From positions 1,069,001-1,133,000 of the forward strand of contig NZ_LN831776.1 of assembly GCF_000981585.1 (NCBI RefSeq): a DNA stretch of 64,000 nt. The letters run 5' to 3'. Shown here in pieces: positions 54,789 through 63,045 of the stretch. This DNA is from Paenibacillus riograndensis SBR5 (GTDB taxonomy: Bacteria > Bacillota > Bacilli > Paenibacillales > Paenibacillaceae). Numbering within the stretch: the stretch's first letter is position 1; each line of letters opens with the position of its first letter. The notes beneath the pieces were generated by a model that worked only from the letters and a program-made list of their open reading frames with translations, did not search any database and was not told the DNA's origin. The position numbers were made by a program, and so were the translations under genes.

Positions 54789-55673
54789 ATGCATTACATA
54801 TTCCGCAATAGAAAGCGCCAGCTGCGGGCGGGGTGGGAGCTTCTGCTTGTAGCCGCAGCTATTTTTATGCTTACCATGCTGATGTCCTTTGGTTTATCTC
54901 TGCGGGTGAATTCCAGACAGCTGTTTGATCCGGATGGCTGGGTACAGGTATTCAAATCAAGCGGGCTTTACATGCTGATCGTCGTTTGTTTCATAGTACG
55001 TGTTATCCGGCGGCAGCCGCTCAGCACTATAGGCCTGACACGGCCGGATGTGAAGCGGTTCGCGCAAGGGCTCCTGAGCGGTGCTCTGTTAATGGCTATT
55101 ATTGTTATGGTCCTATGGGCGCTGGGGAATGCGGTCTTTCAGAATGAGGGATGGACGCCCCGGTTCAGTCAATTGGACCTGCCCGGCCTGGTGCTCACTG
55201 CATGTATAGCGGGAATCTGCGAAGAGGCTTTATTCAGGGGATACATCCAGCATTTGCTGACCAGCCGTCTGGGAACTGTGTGGGCTGTAGTTATAACCTC
55301 TGTCTTATTCTCGGCGGCCCATATGGCCAATCCAGGCTATAACTGGATCAGTGCCTTGAATATTGTGCTGATTGCCTTGATTTTTTCGTGGGCGACCCTT
55401 CGGGCAGGGAATCTGTATTTTGCAATGGCACTGCATCTCTCCTGGAACCTGGTTCAGGGCTATGGGTTCGGTGTCTCAGTCAGCGGAAACATCCAGCAGG
55501 GACTATACTCCGTGATGCTGGAAGGGCCGGACTGGATTACTGGCGGAAGCTTCGGTCTGGAGGCGAGCATCCTGACGACAATCCTGCTTGGATTAATCTG
55601 TGCAGGCTTGCTGCTTGTGCCTGTGATGAAGCAGCGCGGACGAACGCAGCAGACGAAAATTTCAATTCGTTAA
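54789..55673 (+). CDS. CPBP (CAAX/Abi) intramembrane metalloprotease
   Basis: This 294-residue protein has about eight membrane helices and the CPBP motifs: EEALFRGY (EExxxR, about residues 143-150), HMANPGYNW (about 177) and HLSWNLVQGY (about 216). Family members cleave membrane substrates or take part in bacteriocin immunity and prenyl-protein processing; the client is unknown. ATG 54789 follows GGAAGGTG. A strong terminator separates it from the convergent synthetase gene. Confidence 0.87.
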   Translation: MHYIFRNRKRQLRAGWELLLVAAAIFMLTMLMSFGLSLRVNSRQLFDPDGWVQVFKSSGLYMLIVVCFIVRVIRRQPLSTIGLTRPDVKRFAQGLLSGALLMAIIVMVLWALGNAVFQNEGWTPRFSQLDLPGLVLTACIAGICEEALFRGYIQHLLTSRLGTVWAVVITSVLFSAAHMANPGYNWISALNIVLIALIFSWATLRAGNLYFAMALHLSWNLVQGYGFGVSVSGNIQQGLYSVMLEGPDWITGGSFGLEASILTTILLGLICAGLLLVPVMKQRGRTQQTKISIR

Positions 55674-55706
55674 TTAGAGCCATTCAGAAATATAAGCCAG
55701 AAGGAA

Positions 55707-55744
55707 TAAAACGGGTGTCATCCAGAAGGATGGCACCCGTTTTA
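55707..55744. terminator. Bidirectional terminator between convergent genes
   Basis: TAAAACGGGTG (55707-55717) pairs with CACCCGTTTTA (55734-55744), with CATCC/GGATG inside. A runs on the left and T runs on the right suit both strands. Confidence 0.88.
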
Positions 55745-55773
55745 TTGAGTATTCTCCGTGTCTTCCGCAGCTG

Positions 55774-57366
55774 TTATTCCTGTGCAGCCTTCTTTTCCTG
55801 GTCCCGCAATTCCACGCGCCGGATCTTGCCGGAGGCCGTTTTGGGGAGATCCGCAATAAATTCGATTTTGCGCGGGTATTTGTAAGGCGCGGTCCATTCT
55901 TTGACATGGGACTGCAGCTCTTTTACCAGTTCAGGTGTACCGGCACTGTGGTCCTTCAATACAACAAAGGCTTTAACCACCGAGCCGCGAATTTCGTCAG
56001 GGCTTGCTACCACGGCGCATTCCTTGACCAGTGCATGTTTCATCAGGGCTTCTTCCACTTCAAACGGCCCGATGGTATAGCCTGAGCTGATGATGATATC
56101 GTCGCCCCGGCCTTCGAACCAGAAATAGCCGTCCTCATCCTTGCGTGCCCGGTCTCCGGTGACAAAATATTCCCCATGGGAGCAGTTCACCTTGCGTTCA
56201 GGGTCCTTGTAGTAGTTCTTGAACAAGGCTGGCATGCTTAAGTGTACGGCAATATCTCCTACGACGCCCGCAGGCAGGGGGTTTCCCTCCCCGTCAATGA
56301 CCTCGACAATGCCTGGAGCGATGGATTTGCCCATGGAGCCGACCCGGATCGGCTGATCCTTGAGCGCCGCGATGATCAGTGTGCTCTCCGTCTGCCCGTA
56401 GCCGTCCCGGATGGTAATGTCAAAATGCTCCCGGAAGGTGTTGATGACCTCCTGGTTCAGCGGCTCGCCTGCAGATACGGCGCAGCGCAGCTTCGACAGA
56501 TCATAACGCGCCAGACCTTCAGTTTTGGCCATCAGGCGGTACTCGGTCGGCGTGCAGCACAATACCTGGATGCCTTGATCCTGGAGCAGCTGCAAAAAAC
56601 GGTCGGGGTGGAACGGCCCATTGTAGACAAAGCCGGTTGCGCCGTTGCCGAGAACGGTCAGGAAAGGACTCCAGATCCATTTCTGCCAGCCCGGTGCGGC
56701 TGTGGCCCAGACTGTATCGGATTCCCGGATATCCAGCCACAGGGACGACACAATTTTAAGATGAGCATATCCCCAGCCGTGCGTGTGTACCACAGCTTTG
56801 GGATTACCCGTGGTGCCTGAGGTATATGCCAGAATGGCGATATCGTCGCGGCGGCTGGCAACGGCTGGGAAGGATTCCGGCTGGCCTTCCATCAGGCCCT
56901 CCAGGCCGGCCCATCCGCTGCCAAGCTCTTCTTCCTTGCCGCCAACAGCGAGACGGTAATCGAGCGCAGGCAGATCCCCGGTGATTTTATTAACTTCCCC
57001 GGTCACTTCAGACCAGACAATGACGGCTCTGGCTTCGGAATGGCGTAGCCGGTAGGCCAAATCCTTGGCCCGCAGCATTTCGGAGGAAGGGATGACGGCA
57101 AGCCCCAGCTTCAGGCAGGCCAGATAAATAACGTAGGCAATAATACGGCGCGGGACCATAACGAGCACACGGTCGCCCTGCGTAAGGCCCAGCCCGGACA
57201 ATCCGCCCGCCAGGCGGTTGGCCTGCTTCATGAGGTCACCGTAAGTGATTTCTTCGTAATTTCCGTTCTCCTGCAGCCACTTCAGCGCAATCCTATCGGC
57301 TGGATGATGCTCCATTTCCGAAGTGAGATTGTAGAATTCAGGTGCAATCCACTGCTGATTGTCCAA
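55774..57366 (-). CDS. mbcS: Acyl-CoA synthetase, MbcS type
   Basis: This 530-residue adenylate-forming enzyme joins a medium or branched-chain carboxylic acid to CoA at the cost of ATP. Core motifs are YTSGTTGNPKAV (phosphate loop, about residue 193), DGYGQTES (about 348), GDRARKDEDGYFWFEGRGDD-type hinge (about 430), and PKTASGKIRR with the catalytic Lys near the C-terminus. The start is TTG 57366, because TTAGGAGAG lies six bases upstream; an upstream in-frame TTG (57405) lacks a site. MbcS enzymes feed exogenous acids into branched-chain fatty acid synthesis. Confidence 0.85.
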   Translation of the reverse strand: MDNQQWIAPEFYNLTSEMEHHPADRIALKWLQENGNYEEITYGDLMKQANRLAGGLSGLGLTQGDRVLVMVPRRIIAYVIYLACLKLGLAVIPSSEMLRAKDLAYRLRHSEARAVIVWSEVTGEVNKITGDLPALDYRLAVGGKEEELGSGWAGLEGLMEGQPESFPAVASRRDDIAILAYTSGTTGNPKAVVHTHGWGYAHLKIVSSLWLDIRESDTVWATAAPGWQKWIWSPFLTVLGNGATGFVYNGPFHPDRFLQLLQDQGIQVLCCTPTEYRLMAKTEGLARYDLSKLRCAVSAGEPLNQEVINTFREHFDITIRDGYGQTESTLIIAALKDQPIRVGSMGKSIAPGIVEVIDGEGNPLPAGVVGDIAVHLSMPALFKNYYKDPERKVNCSHGEYFVTGDRARKDEDGYFWFEGRGDDIIISSGYTIGPFEVEEALMKHALVKECAVVASPDEIRGSVVKAFVVLKDHSAGTPELVKELQSHVKEWTAPYKYPRKIEFIADLPKTASGKIRRVELRDQEKKAAQE

Positions 57367-57645
57367 ATGAATCTCTCCTAATGTAAACGTGATGGTTTTT
57401 TTCAATAGGTATAGTATAGCACGTTATCCTAGTACCAGATGCTAAACTGGAGGAATCATAGTAGAGAATGTTCTGTGTACGGTTCCTCAAGTACCTTTGA
57501 AGGAGTACACGAAAGAACAGCCGCCTGTTTCAAGGAGGAATGGAATCATACAAAGTTGAAACCACTTGTCCGTAGCAGCCATCTATAATAGTGGAATCAG
57601 TGTACAGACAGTCAGACAGTCATTAAGGAGGAGAGATCATCCGCT

Positions 57646-58554
57646 ATGCATCGAAAAGAAACCTTCCGGCTGGCAGCAGGGCTTGCCGGCTTGCTAGCAA
57701 TAGCCTTAACGGCGGCCTGTAGTGGCGGTCAGGCGGGCACTGTTCATCCTGCAGCAGAGGCTTCAGCCGCTCGAATTGGCTCACAGGGCATGTCTAGCTC
57801 CAATGCTCTCCCCACTCCGGCAGCCTCTGCCGAACCCGCAGCACAGGGGAATTCCGCCGTCCCATCTTCCGCTGCCCCGGCCAGTTCAGCCAGTCTTCCG
57901 GAAGTACGGCATTCAGTCTCGATTGATCTGCAGGGGAAATCTTATGTTTTTCCTGCCGGAATTCCGGGAACGGAGCGGTATAACTTCGCCACAGTAACTG
58001 CCAAGGGCATTGTCTGGTCCCCTGCGCCGAAGCTGGAAAGGGAGGGAAGCAATCCGGTATGGATTCCGCTTGAACCTTTCAGTCTCTATCTCAGTGACCC
58101 GGCCAATCCGCAGTTGGGCATCTCCGCAGCCAGGAAGCTTTTTACACAGCCTCTGCCGGAGAAGTCTAATGAATATACGAAGCTGGGCAGCCTGCGGGGG
58201 GTTGGTGATTATGTCATATACCATACGTATACGATGTTTCGGGGCGGTGCCCAGGCGCTTAAGAGCCAGGCATGGGCGATGAAGATTGGCGATTCTGCAC
58301 AGCCCGCCGAGATTCTTTCGTTCCACGCAGCCGGCGGCTATCTCTACTTTTGGGGAATAGAAGAACAGGAGAAGCTGTATGTTTCGGTTAGCCAAATCCC
58401 TGGCAATGCAGATGGAAGCTATACCTATGAGGTGTATGTATACTCCATGGCGGATAAACGTAAGGAGAAATTGCACAAGTTCTCTCTGAAGGGCAGCCAG
58501 CTTAAGTTCAGCTTTCATAATCAGTCTTATGAGGTGAAGCTGCAGCAGGGCTAA
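57646..58554 (+). CDS. Uncharacterised lipoprotein
   Basis: This 302-residue protein has a lipoprotein signal with lipid-attached Cys25 (LTAAC). A Ser/Ala/Pro-rich linker (26-90) follows, then a beta-rich domain (KSYVFPAG, WSPAPKLE, FHAAGGYLYFWGI, YTYEVYVYSMADK) that resembles a propeller or sensor domain. I do not recognise a family. AAGGAGGAG precedes the ATG. The 279-base gap upstream holds no feature I can name. Confidence 0.6.
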   Translation: MHRKETFRLAAGLAGLLAIALTAACSGGQAGTVHPAAEASAARIGSQGMSSSNALPTPAASAEPAAQGNSAVPSSAAPASSASLPEVRHSVSIDLQGKSYVFPAGIPGTERYNFATVTAKGIVWSPAPKLEREGSNPVWIPLEPFSLYLSDPANPQLGISAARKLFTQPLPEKSNEYTKLGSLRGVGDYVIYHTYTMFRGGAQALKSQAWAMKIGDSAQPAEILSFHAAGGYLYFWGIEEQEKLYVSVSQIPGNADGSYTYEVYVYSMADKRKEKLHKFSLKGSQLKFSFHNQSYEVKLQQG

Positions 58555-58653
58555 CCTCCCCGCGATTTTACCAAGCCCAAGCCCAATTAAGGGTAAAATA
58601 TATTAGGACCCTGAGCCAAGAAGCGGCAACGATCCAGAAAGAAGGGAAAGACT

Positions 58654-59178
58654 ATGAACTCTACAGCGTTTGACGAGATATATGCAATTATGGAAGCTTC
58701 CTTTCCTGACAATGAGTATAGAACCTATAGCGGACAAAAGGGATTGCTGAGCCTTCCCCGCTACCGGCTGTACACCGAGCGCGGTGCGGATAACCGCATC
58801 CTGGCTTTTCTGGCCGCATGGGAGTTCCCGGAGCTGAGGTTTGTTGAGCATCTTGCAGTCAACCCGGACATCCGCGGGGGCGGCATCGGCAAAAAGCTGA
58901 TGCAGGATTATCTCGTTCACTCGGACAAACCCGTTGTGCTGGAGGTGGAGCCGCCGGTGAATGAGCTGGCAGCGCGCAGAATCGGCTTTTATGAACGGCT
59001 GGGTTTTCACCTGAATCCCTTTGATTATGTGCAGCCCCCACTGCGGAAAGGGCAGGCGGAGCTGCCGCTGCTGATCATGACTTATCCCCGTCCGGCAGCG
59101 CAGCAGGAATTCCGGCGGTTCCGGGATATCCTCTACAGCGAAGTCTATAACATACCGCATCCTGGCCGCCCCCGTTAA
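58654..59178 (+). CDS. GNAT family acetyltransferase
   Basis: This 174-residue protein has a GNAT core: LRFVEHLAVNPDIRGGGIGKKLMQDYL with the acetyl-CoA loop RGGGIGKK (about residues 76-83). LEVEPPVNELAARRIGFYERLGFH follows (about 96-118). Substrate unknown. GAAAGAAGGGAAAG precedes the ATG. Single gene between a lipoprotein and a stalk-domain protein. Confidence 0.85.
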   Translation: MNSTAFDEIYAIMEASFPDNEYRTYSGQKGLLSLPRYRLYTERGADNRILAFLAAWEFPELRFVEHLAVNPDIRGGGIGKKLMQDYLVHSDKPVVLEVEPPVNELAARRIGFYERLGFHLNPFDYVQPPLRKGQAELPLLIMTYPRPAAQQEFRRFRDILYSEVYNIPHPGRPR

Positions 59179-59305
59179 CTGCGGATTCTGCTTAATCGTT
59201 GGATGTACTTCTTTACAATCACGATACAAGTTGGAAACAAGTTCATGATTAAATGAACTATAGCAAGGGACCTACAACAAACGAACCTATAAGGAGACGA
59301 TAATA

Positions 59306-60022
59306 ATGAAAAGCAAAAAAATGATCATAGCAACCATGGTATTCGGAATGGCAGTCACCGGCTCAGCGGGGGTGTATGCAGGGACCAATCTGCAGAAGAT
59401 CAGCGCCTACCTCAACCACAGCATCGGGTTCAAAGTAAACGGAGCCGCGTACACACCGGTAGACAATAATGGAAAGAAGCTTGCGCCAATCACGTATAAT
59501 GATACAACTTACCTGCCTGTCCGTGCGATGGCGGATGCGCTCAAGGTGCCGGTAACCTTCGATCCTTCAACCAATCAGGTTGTACTGGGTTCTGGAGCGG
59601 GAACAACGACGCCGGGTAACGGTTCAGCGGTCACATTAGCTGCCGTTCAATACAGTGCCGCCCAAAAAGAAGCCATCACCAAGGCATTTTCCGCCTTCCA
59701 GGGCTTCGAAACTGCCTATGCGCCGCTGCAAATGACCAGTGGGGACAGCTTCCAGAAGGTGGCCGGAGGCTCCGATGGCGTCAGATTCCTCTTCAGCCAT
59801 ATGAGCGTGGATATCTCGCCACGGGATTACGCTTATGAGTACGATGGCACGACAGTAAAGCTTTCGACCGGGGCTGCCGGCAAATGGTATACGCCTTCGG
59901 ATATCCCGATGCTGACCTTTAAGCTGGATGACCGTTATGTTACTCTCAGCTCGCCGGACAAAACGCTGAGCAAAGCCCAGCTTGAACAAGTAGCGGCAGG
60001 TGTAGCCAAACTAAGCAAATAA
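59306..60022 (+). CDS. Secreted protein with copper amine oxidase-like N-terminal (stalk) domain
   Basis: This 238-residue protein has a signal peptide (about 1-26, ending VYAG) and a copper amine oxidase N-terminal-like domain (KISAYLNHSIGFKVNG, then TTYLPVRAMADALKVPVTFDPSTNQVVLG, residues about 33-97; quoted in part). A Gly/Thr hinge and a unique C-terminal domain follow. The domain is common in Paenibacillus envelope proteins and has no oxidase activity alone. AAGGAGACG precedes the ATG. Confidence 0.8.
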   Translation: MKSKKMIIATMVFGMAVTGSAGVYAGTNLQKISAYLNHSIGFKVNGAAYTPVDNNGKKLAPITYNDTTYLPVRAMADALKVPVTFDPSTNQVVLGSGAGTTTPGNGSAVTLAAVQYSAAQKEAITKAFSAFQGFETAYAPLQMTSGDSFQKVAGGSDGVRFLFSHMSVDISPRDYAYEYDGTTVKLSTGAAGKWYTPSDIPMLTFKLDDRYVTLSSPDKTLSKAQLEQVAAGVAKLSK

Positions 60023-60047
60023 CCAAATTGCTGCACAGTACGATGAA

Positions 60048-60091
60048 AAGGGGATGTCCGTCCAAGCCGACCGGCTTGCGGGCATCCCCTT
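60048..60091. terminator. Terminator hairpin between the stalk-domain and DUF4023 genes
   Basis: AAGGGGATG (60048-60056) pairs with CATCCCCTT (60083-60091), with AAGCCG/CGGCTT inside. The genes on both sides converge here. Confidence 0.75.
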
Positions 60092-60101
60092 GTGCGTTGG
60101 A

Positions 60102-60227
60102 CTATTTATTCGTGCCGTGCTGCTTGGTGGCCAGTTTGGCTTCCGGTGAGCCTTTGCCGCGGCGCTTGTTTTTCTCCGCCTTTTTCATGTTCTCCTGAAA
60201 CTTTTCCACGAACTCGTGAGTGTCCAT
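60102..60227 (-). CDS. DUF4023 micro-protein
   Basis: This 41-residue protein starts at ATG 60227 behind a perfect AGGAGG and reads MDTHEFVEKFQENMKKAEKN at its N-terminus, then a basic stretch and a QHGTNK end. The pattern, and the high content of Lys, Glu and Gly, match the DUF4023 family of Bacillales, whose role is unknown. It is highly charged and without membrane segment. Clear ribosome binding site and family match make it a real gene despite its size. Confidence 0.85.
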   Translation of the reverse strand: MDTHEFVEKFQENMKKAEKNKRRGKGSPEAKLATKQHGTNK

Positions 60228-60329
60228 TGACATCCTCCTAAAAGTTTATAAGCTGCGACAGCATGCACTTTAATTTTTGTGAACCGTATTTCTCAGACCT
60301 GCTGTTACTGTGTCCACTTTTGCGGAGGA

Positions 60330-61157
60330 TCATTCCTGGCCTGGCCGTGTCTGATCCGGGGAGGCTTGATAAAGGGCCAGTGCCTTCAAAGCGGATTCCC
60401 GCATGCGTTTTTTTAGCCAGCTCCCTTCCACGATCCTTACCCGTTTGCCCAAAAAGCGCATTTTGGACAGGACATATTCCCCTTCATTGCCCAGATAGGT
60501 TAAGGAGATGAAATAGGTGTCCTTTTCCTCATCATACCGGACTTCCTTCTCAAAGCAGGAAAAGGCGTAGAGAATCCGCGACAATTCCTTGTTGTAGCCG
60601 GGGAGAACTTCAATCACGACGCTCTGTCTGCGGCTTTCCAGAATTCGCTGAATCTCAGCTTGAGTCGTGCGGACAAGCTCAGGAGAGGCCGGGATTTCGC
60701 ATACTGCTGCTATTTTTTGGAGCCGGATGCTCATAAAGTCGCGGCGTGTCCAGCTGTACCACAGCAGATACCATTCCCTTTTGACCATGGAATATTCCAG
60801 GCGGTAGGGGAGACCGGACTGCTCCGGTCCGGGTTGCCCGTTGGTCAGGCCAAAACTCACCTGAATGCCTTGGTGATGCTGAATACTGCGGCGCAGCACG
60901 CGCACCAGCGGATGATAGACCTGTACCTCTGTGGTCGGAGCCTTATGGATCAAATCCTCTGCGATCTCCATAGCCTCTTCCTGCTCCACCAGCGACCTCA
61001 GCTTATCAAGCGTCACCCCGGAAAACGCTTCGGCCGCAGACGGATGGCCCAGCATCAGCTTCAGCCAGGAGCGTTCATGTGAAGTTGAGAGAAAGACACC
61101 GGTATCCTCCATACGGGAGATGACGCGGTAATTAAAGATTTTCTCAAAAGGATTCAT
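60330..61157 (-). CDS. WYL domain regulator 2
   Basis: This 275-residue protein starts at ATG 61157, inside the end of the upstream WYL gene (14-base overlap). It has an N-terminal helical part, a WYL domain (VKREWYLLWYSWTRRDFMSIRLQKI, quoted as a pattern; about residues 155-180) and a C-terminal WCX-like part (FLGKRVRIVEGSWLKKRM). No N-terminal DNA-binding helix-turn-helix is obvious, so it may need its partner. WYL domains often bind nucleic acid or nucleotides in defence and RNA-related regulators. Confidence 0.78.
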   Translation of the reverse strand: MNPFEKIFNYRVISRMEDTGVFLSTSHERSWLKLMLGHPSAAEAFSGVTLDKLRSLVEQEEAMEIAEDLIHKAPTTEVQVYHPLVRVLRRSIQHHQGIQVSFGLTNGQPGPEQSGLPYRLEYSMVKREWYLLWYSWTRRDFMSIRLQKIAAVCEIPASPELVRTTQAEIQRILESRRQSVVIEVLPGYNKELSRILYAFSCFEKEVRYDEEKDTYFISLTYLGNEGEYVLSKMRFLGKRVRIVEGSWLKKRMRESALKALALYQASPDQTRPGQE

Positions 61158-62466
61158 AGTAGTCCAGAATCTCCTTCCATTCGGCCACCAGCTCCTCACG
61201 GAGCTGTCTTGGAGCCAGCACTTCACAGCTTGAGCCAAAGCTGCGCAGCCAGGGTTTGATTTCTGTCGTTCCGTTCACAGTGATTTCATAGATGAAAAAG
61301 TGCAGAGCTTCCTCTGTAATCGTCCCCCACTGCCCTTGCAGCAGCACACGCTCCTTCACAAAATTACGGGCGGAGTCCCTGCGCTGCGGATTGAGGAATT
61401 TGGCACGGACAGTAACGGGACGCCCGGTGTCGATCAGCCAGCTGGTGGAGATTTTCTGCTCCAGAGCAGATTTTTCGGCCAAGAACAACTCTTCGGCAAC
61501 GGTCTCACCTGCTTCAATTTGCATCATGCCTTCCAGCCGGTATTTACGGATACCCTGGTGTTTGCTATGGGTGAGTAAATACCATCTGCCGTACTGATGA
61601 TCGTAGACGATCTTGAGCGGCAGCGCTGTTTCAGTTCGGCCGCTGGATTCACGCTCGAAAAGGGGATTGGTGTTTTGGGAGGCATAGCTGGTGCTGGCTT
61701 TTGGTGAGAAGTAGAGAAACTGAACTTTGCGGCGGCCCCTGATCGCTGAGAGCAGTACAGACAAGTGGGCTTCATCCAGAATTCTGGAATAATAATGGTA
61801 TTTATATAGAAAAGGCTCAATCGCCTGCTTCTCCTCATCCTGCCGGACCAGCTCTTTTTTCAGACTGTCGCGCAGCAAATAGCCTTGGACAGAGGGCAGC
61901 TGGGTATTGGCCATAATATCCACGAAGTCGAACAGATCCAGCAGTTCCTCCCTGGACAATTGCCTAACCAGATCATTGTTGAGCCGGTAGCGGTAAGGGC
62001 GCGGACCTGCCCCTTTGACAATCGCCCCTACTTCCTCCAAATATTTCAGATCGCCGCGGATCGTTTTTTCATCGGGAAAAGCGCTGTCCAGGTCCAGTCC
62101 GCTGCAGCAAATGTCCAGCAGATCTCTCATGCTCAGCTCTTGACTGTCGTTCAGGGCAGCAAGAATCCGTGAGATTCTCAGACTTTCGGTTTCCTTGAGT
62201 GACTTGGCCTGAAAAAGAAACAGCAGCAGAGGATCGGCGGATTCATAGTAATTAGACCGGAACGCATCGGTGAAGACTTGGCCTTGTGCTTCCGGCGGCT
62301 GTTCCAGCAGAGTGTTAGCGACTTCCTTCAGCTTCTTCAGGGTTTTATCGAAGGTATGGACCGAGATGCCGAGACGTTCGGCAAACTGCTGGCGGCTGTA
62401 AGCACCGCTGGTCAATACCAGCATCCGCAGAAACTGGATTTCCTTATCAAAGCTTTCCTTGGCCAT
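61144..62466 (-). CDS. WYL domain regulator 1 with helix-turn-helix
   Basis: This 440-residue protein has an N-terminal helix-turn-helix (SRQQFAERLGISVHTFDKTL, about residues 24-43), a second winged part (about 115-165), and a WYL domain (PLKIVYDHQYGRWYLLTHSK, about 295-315, then IRKYRLEGM). A C-terminal WCX region follows. GGAGGCTGCC precedes the ATG. It is divergent from the Y RNA/rsr unit and shares its upstream region, so it is a good candidate regulator of that unit; this is inference from position. Confidence 0.83.
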   Translation of the reverse strand: MAKESFDKEIQFLRMLVLTSGAYSRQQFAERLGISVHTFDKTLKKLKEVANTLLEQPPEAQGQVFTDAFRSNYYESADPLLLFLFQAKSLKETESLRISRILAALNDSQELSMRDLLDICCSGLDLDSAFPDEKTIRGDLKYLEEVGAIVKGAGPRPYRYRLNNDLVRQLSREELLDLFDFVDIMANTQLPSVQGYLLRDSLKKELVRQDEEKQAIEPFLYKYHYYSRILDEAHLSVLLSAIRGRRKVQFLYFSPKASTSYASQNTNPLFERESSGRTETALPLKIVYDHQYGRWYLLTHSKHQGIRKYRLEGMMQIEAGETVAEELFLAEKSALEQKISTSWLIDTGRPVTVRAKFLNPQRRDSARNFVKERVLLQGQWGTITEEALHFFIYEITVNGTTEIKPWLRSFGSSCEVLAPRQLREELVAEWKEILDYYESF

Positions 62467-62642
62467 GGCAGCCTCCGATCATACGTAATAGACAGCTAAC
62501 TTCTATTGTACCAGCGGAGGCAAATGGAGAAAATGGAGAAGTTTCTCTGTAGTCGTAATACTTCCGCCATGTTCGCCGGGAAGAAAATAAGCGAAGATGA
62601 ATACAAGAAAGCCAAAGCTGCAAAGCGGAGCTGACTTGAAAA

Positions 62643-62782
62643 GATTCTCCGAGGCGCACGGACGGGGTACTTCGCCTTTTAAGCGACCTGTCGCTGGTTC
62701 GACTCCAGCTTTCTTCAATAGAAGGAATAGCTCAGTGGTAGAGCAGTCTGTGCCTGTCCAATCTTGTTTTCCTCGGAGGATC
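62643..62782 (+). ncRNA. Y RNA 1 (YrlA-like) with circularly permuted tRNA mimic
   Basis: The ends form a 12-bp stem: GATTCTCCGAGG (62643-62654) with CCTCGGAGGATC (62771-62782), one wobble. An internal loop CGCAC versus a T-rich strand follows, then a second helix GGACGGGGTAC/GTGCCTGTCC (62660-62670/62750-62759) with a bulged G. A small hairpin TCGC/GCGA (62672-62685) comes next. The inner module reads: T-arm GCTGGTTCGACTCCAGC (62693-62709), acceptor 3' strand TTTCTTC, loop AATA, acceptor 5' strand GAAGGAA, TA, D-arm GCTCAGTGGTAGAGC (62730-62744). This is a tRNA opened in the anticodon and joined at the acceptor, as in YrlA RNAs. The adjacent Ro60 gene supports it. Confidence 0.85.
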
Positions 62783-62790
62783 AGGCTAGA

Positions 62791-62895
62791 CGCAAAGCGA
62801 GGCGTCTGAAAGGGATCCTTCGACTATTAAGGGAATAGAATTGACAGTGCCTGATGGCACTGACAGGCCTTTTCAACTCTATTCCTCGCTTTGTG
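62791..62895 (+). ncRNA. Y RNA-like module 2 (no tRNA mimic)
   Basis: The terminal stem is CGCAAAGCGAGG (62791-62802) with CCTCGCTTTGTG (62884-62895), one wobble, again ending GAGG/CCTC and followed by CG. The second helix is TGAAAGG/CCTTTTCA with a bulged U. An apical hairpin CCTT/AAGG (TTCGACTATTAAGG) aligns with the TTCGCC...AAGCGA hairpin of module 1. In place of the tRNA part there is a hairpin CAGTGCC/GGCACTG. An alternative AGACGC/GCGTCT hairpin could compete with the terminal stem. Confidence 0.6.
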
Positions 62896-62906
62896 CAAAC
62901 CATCAA

Positions 62907-63022
62907 GCCGGTGAGGCGCCGGGTCGGGTTACTTCACACTCCAACGTGACCAATGAATTACCCTGGGCAATACGGCAGGTTCGACTCCTGCAAGACACCT
63001 GTCCCGCCTTTTCCTCACCGGC
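62907..63022 (+). ncRNA. Y RNA-like module 3, abutting the rsr ribosome binding site
   Basis: A perfect 10-bp terminal stem GCCGGTGAGG/CCTCACCGGC (62907-62916/63013-63022) is followed by CGCC and a second helix GGGTCGGG/CCTGTCCC. GTTACTTCAC...GTGA matches the apical hairpin of module 1. A T-arm-like hairpin GCAGGTTCGACTCCTGC lies at about 62976-62992, but no acceptor or D-arm follows. The 3' strand CCTGTCC...TTTTCCTC is nearly identical to module 1. The stem ends ten bases before GGAGG of rsr. Confidence 0.72.
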
Positions 63023-63045
63023 ATTGAATTTAGGAGGTTATGAAT

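Noticed and set aside
55774..57405. Upstream TTG (57405) as start of the acyl-CoA synthetase
   Set aside because: The downstream TTG 57366 has TTAGGAGAG at the right distance, whereas the upstream one has no Shine-Dalgarno sequence.
62509..62566. Possible fourth Y RNA-like stem (GCGGAGG / CTTCCGC)
   Set aside because: Only seven base pairs and neither the CGC internal loop nor the TTC hairpin of the other modules. Too weak to call.
62721..62760. Apparent tRNA gene start (GGAATAGCTCAGTGGTAGAGC)
   Set aside because: The D-arm is perfect but no anticodon arm, T-arm or acceptor strand follows in order. The matching T-arm and acceptor strand lie upstream, so it is part of the permuted Y RNA module.
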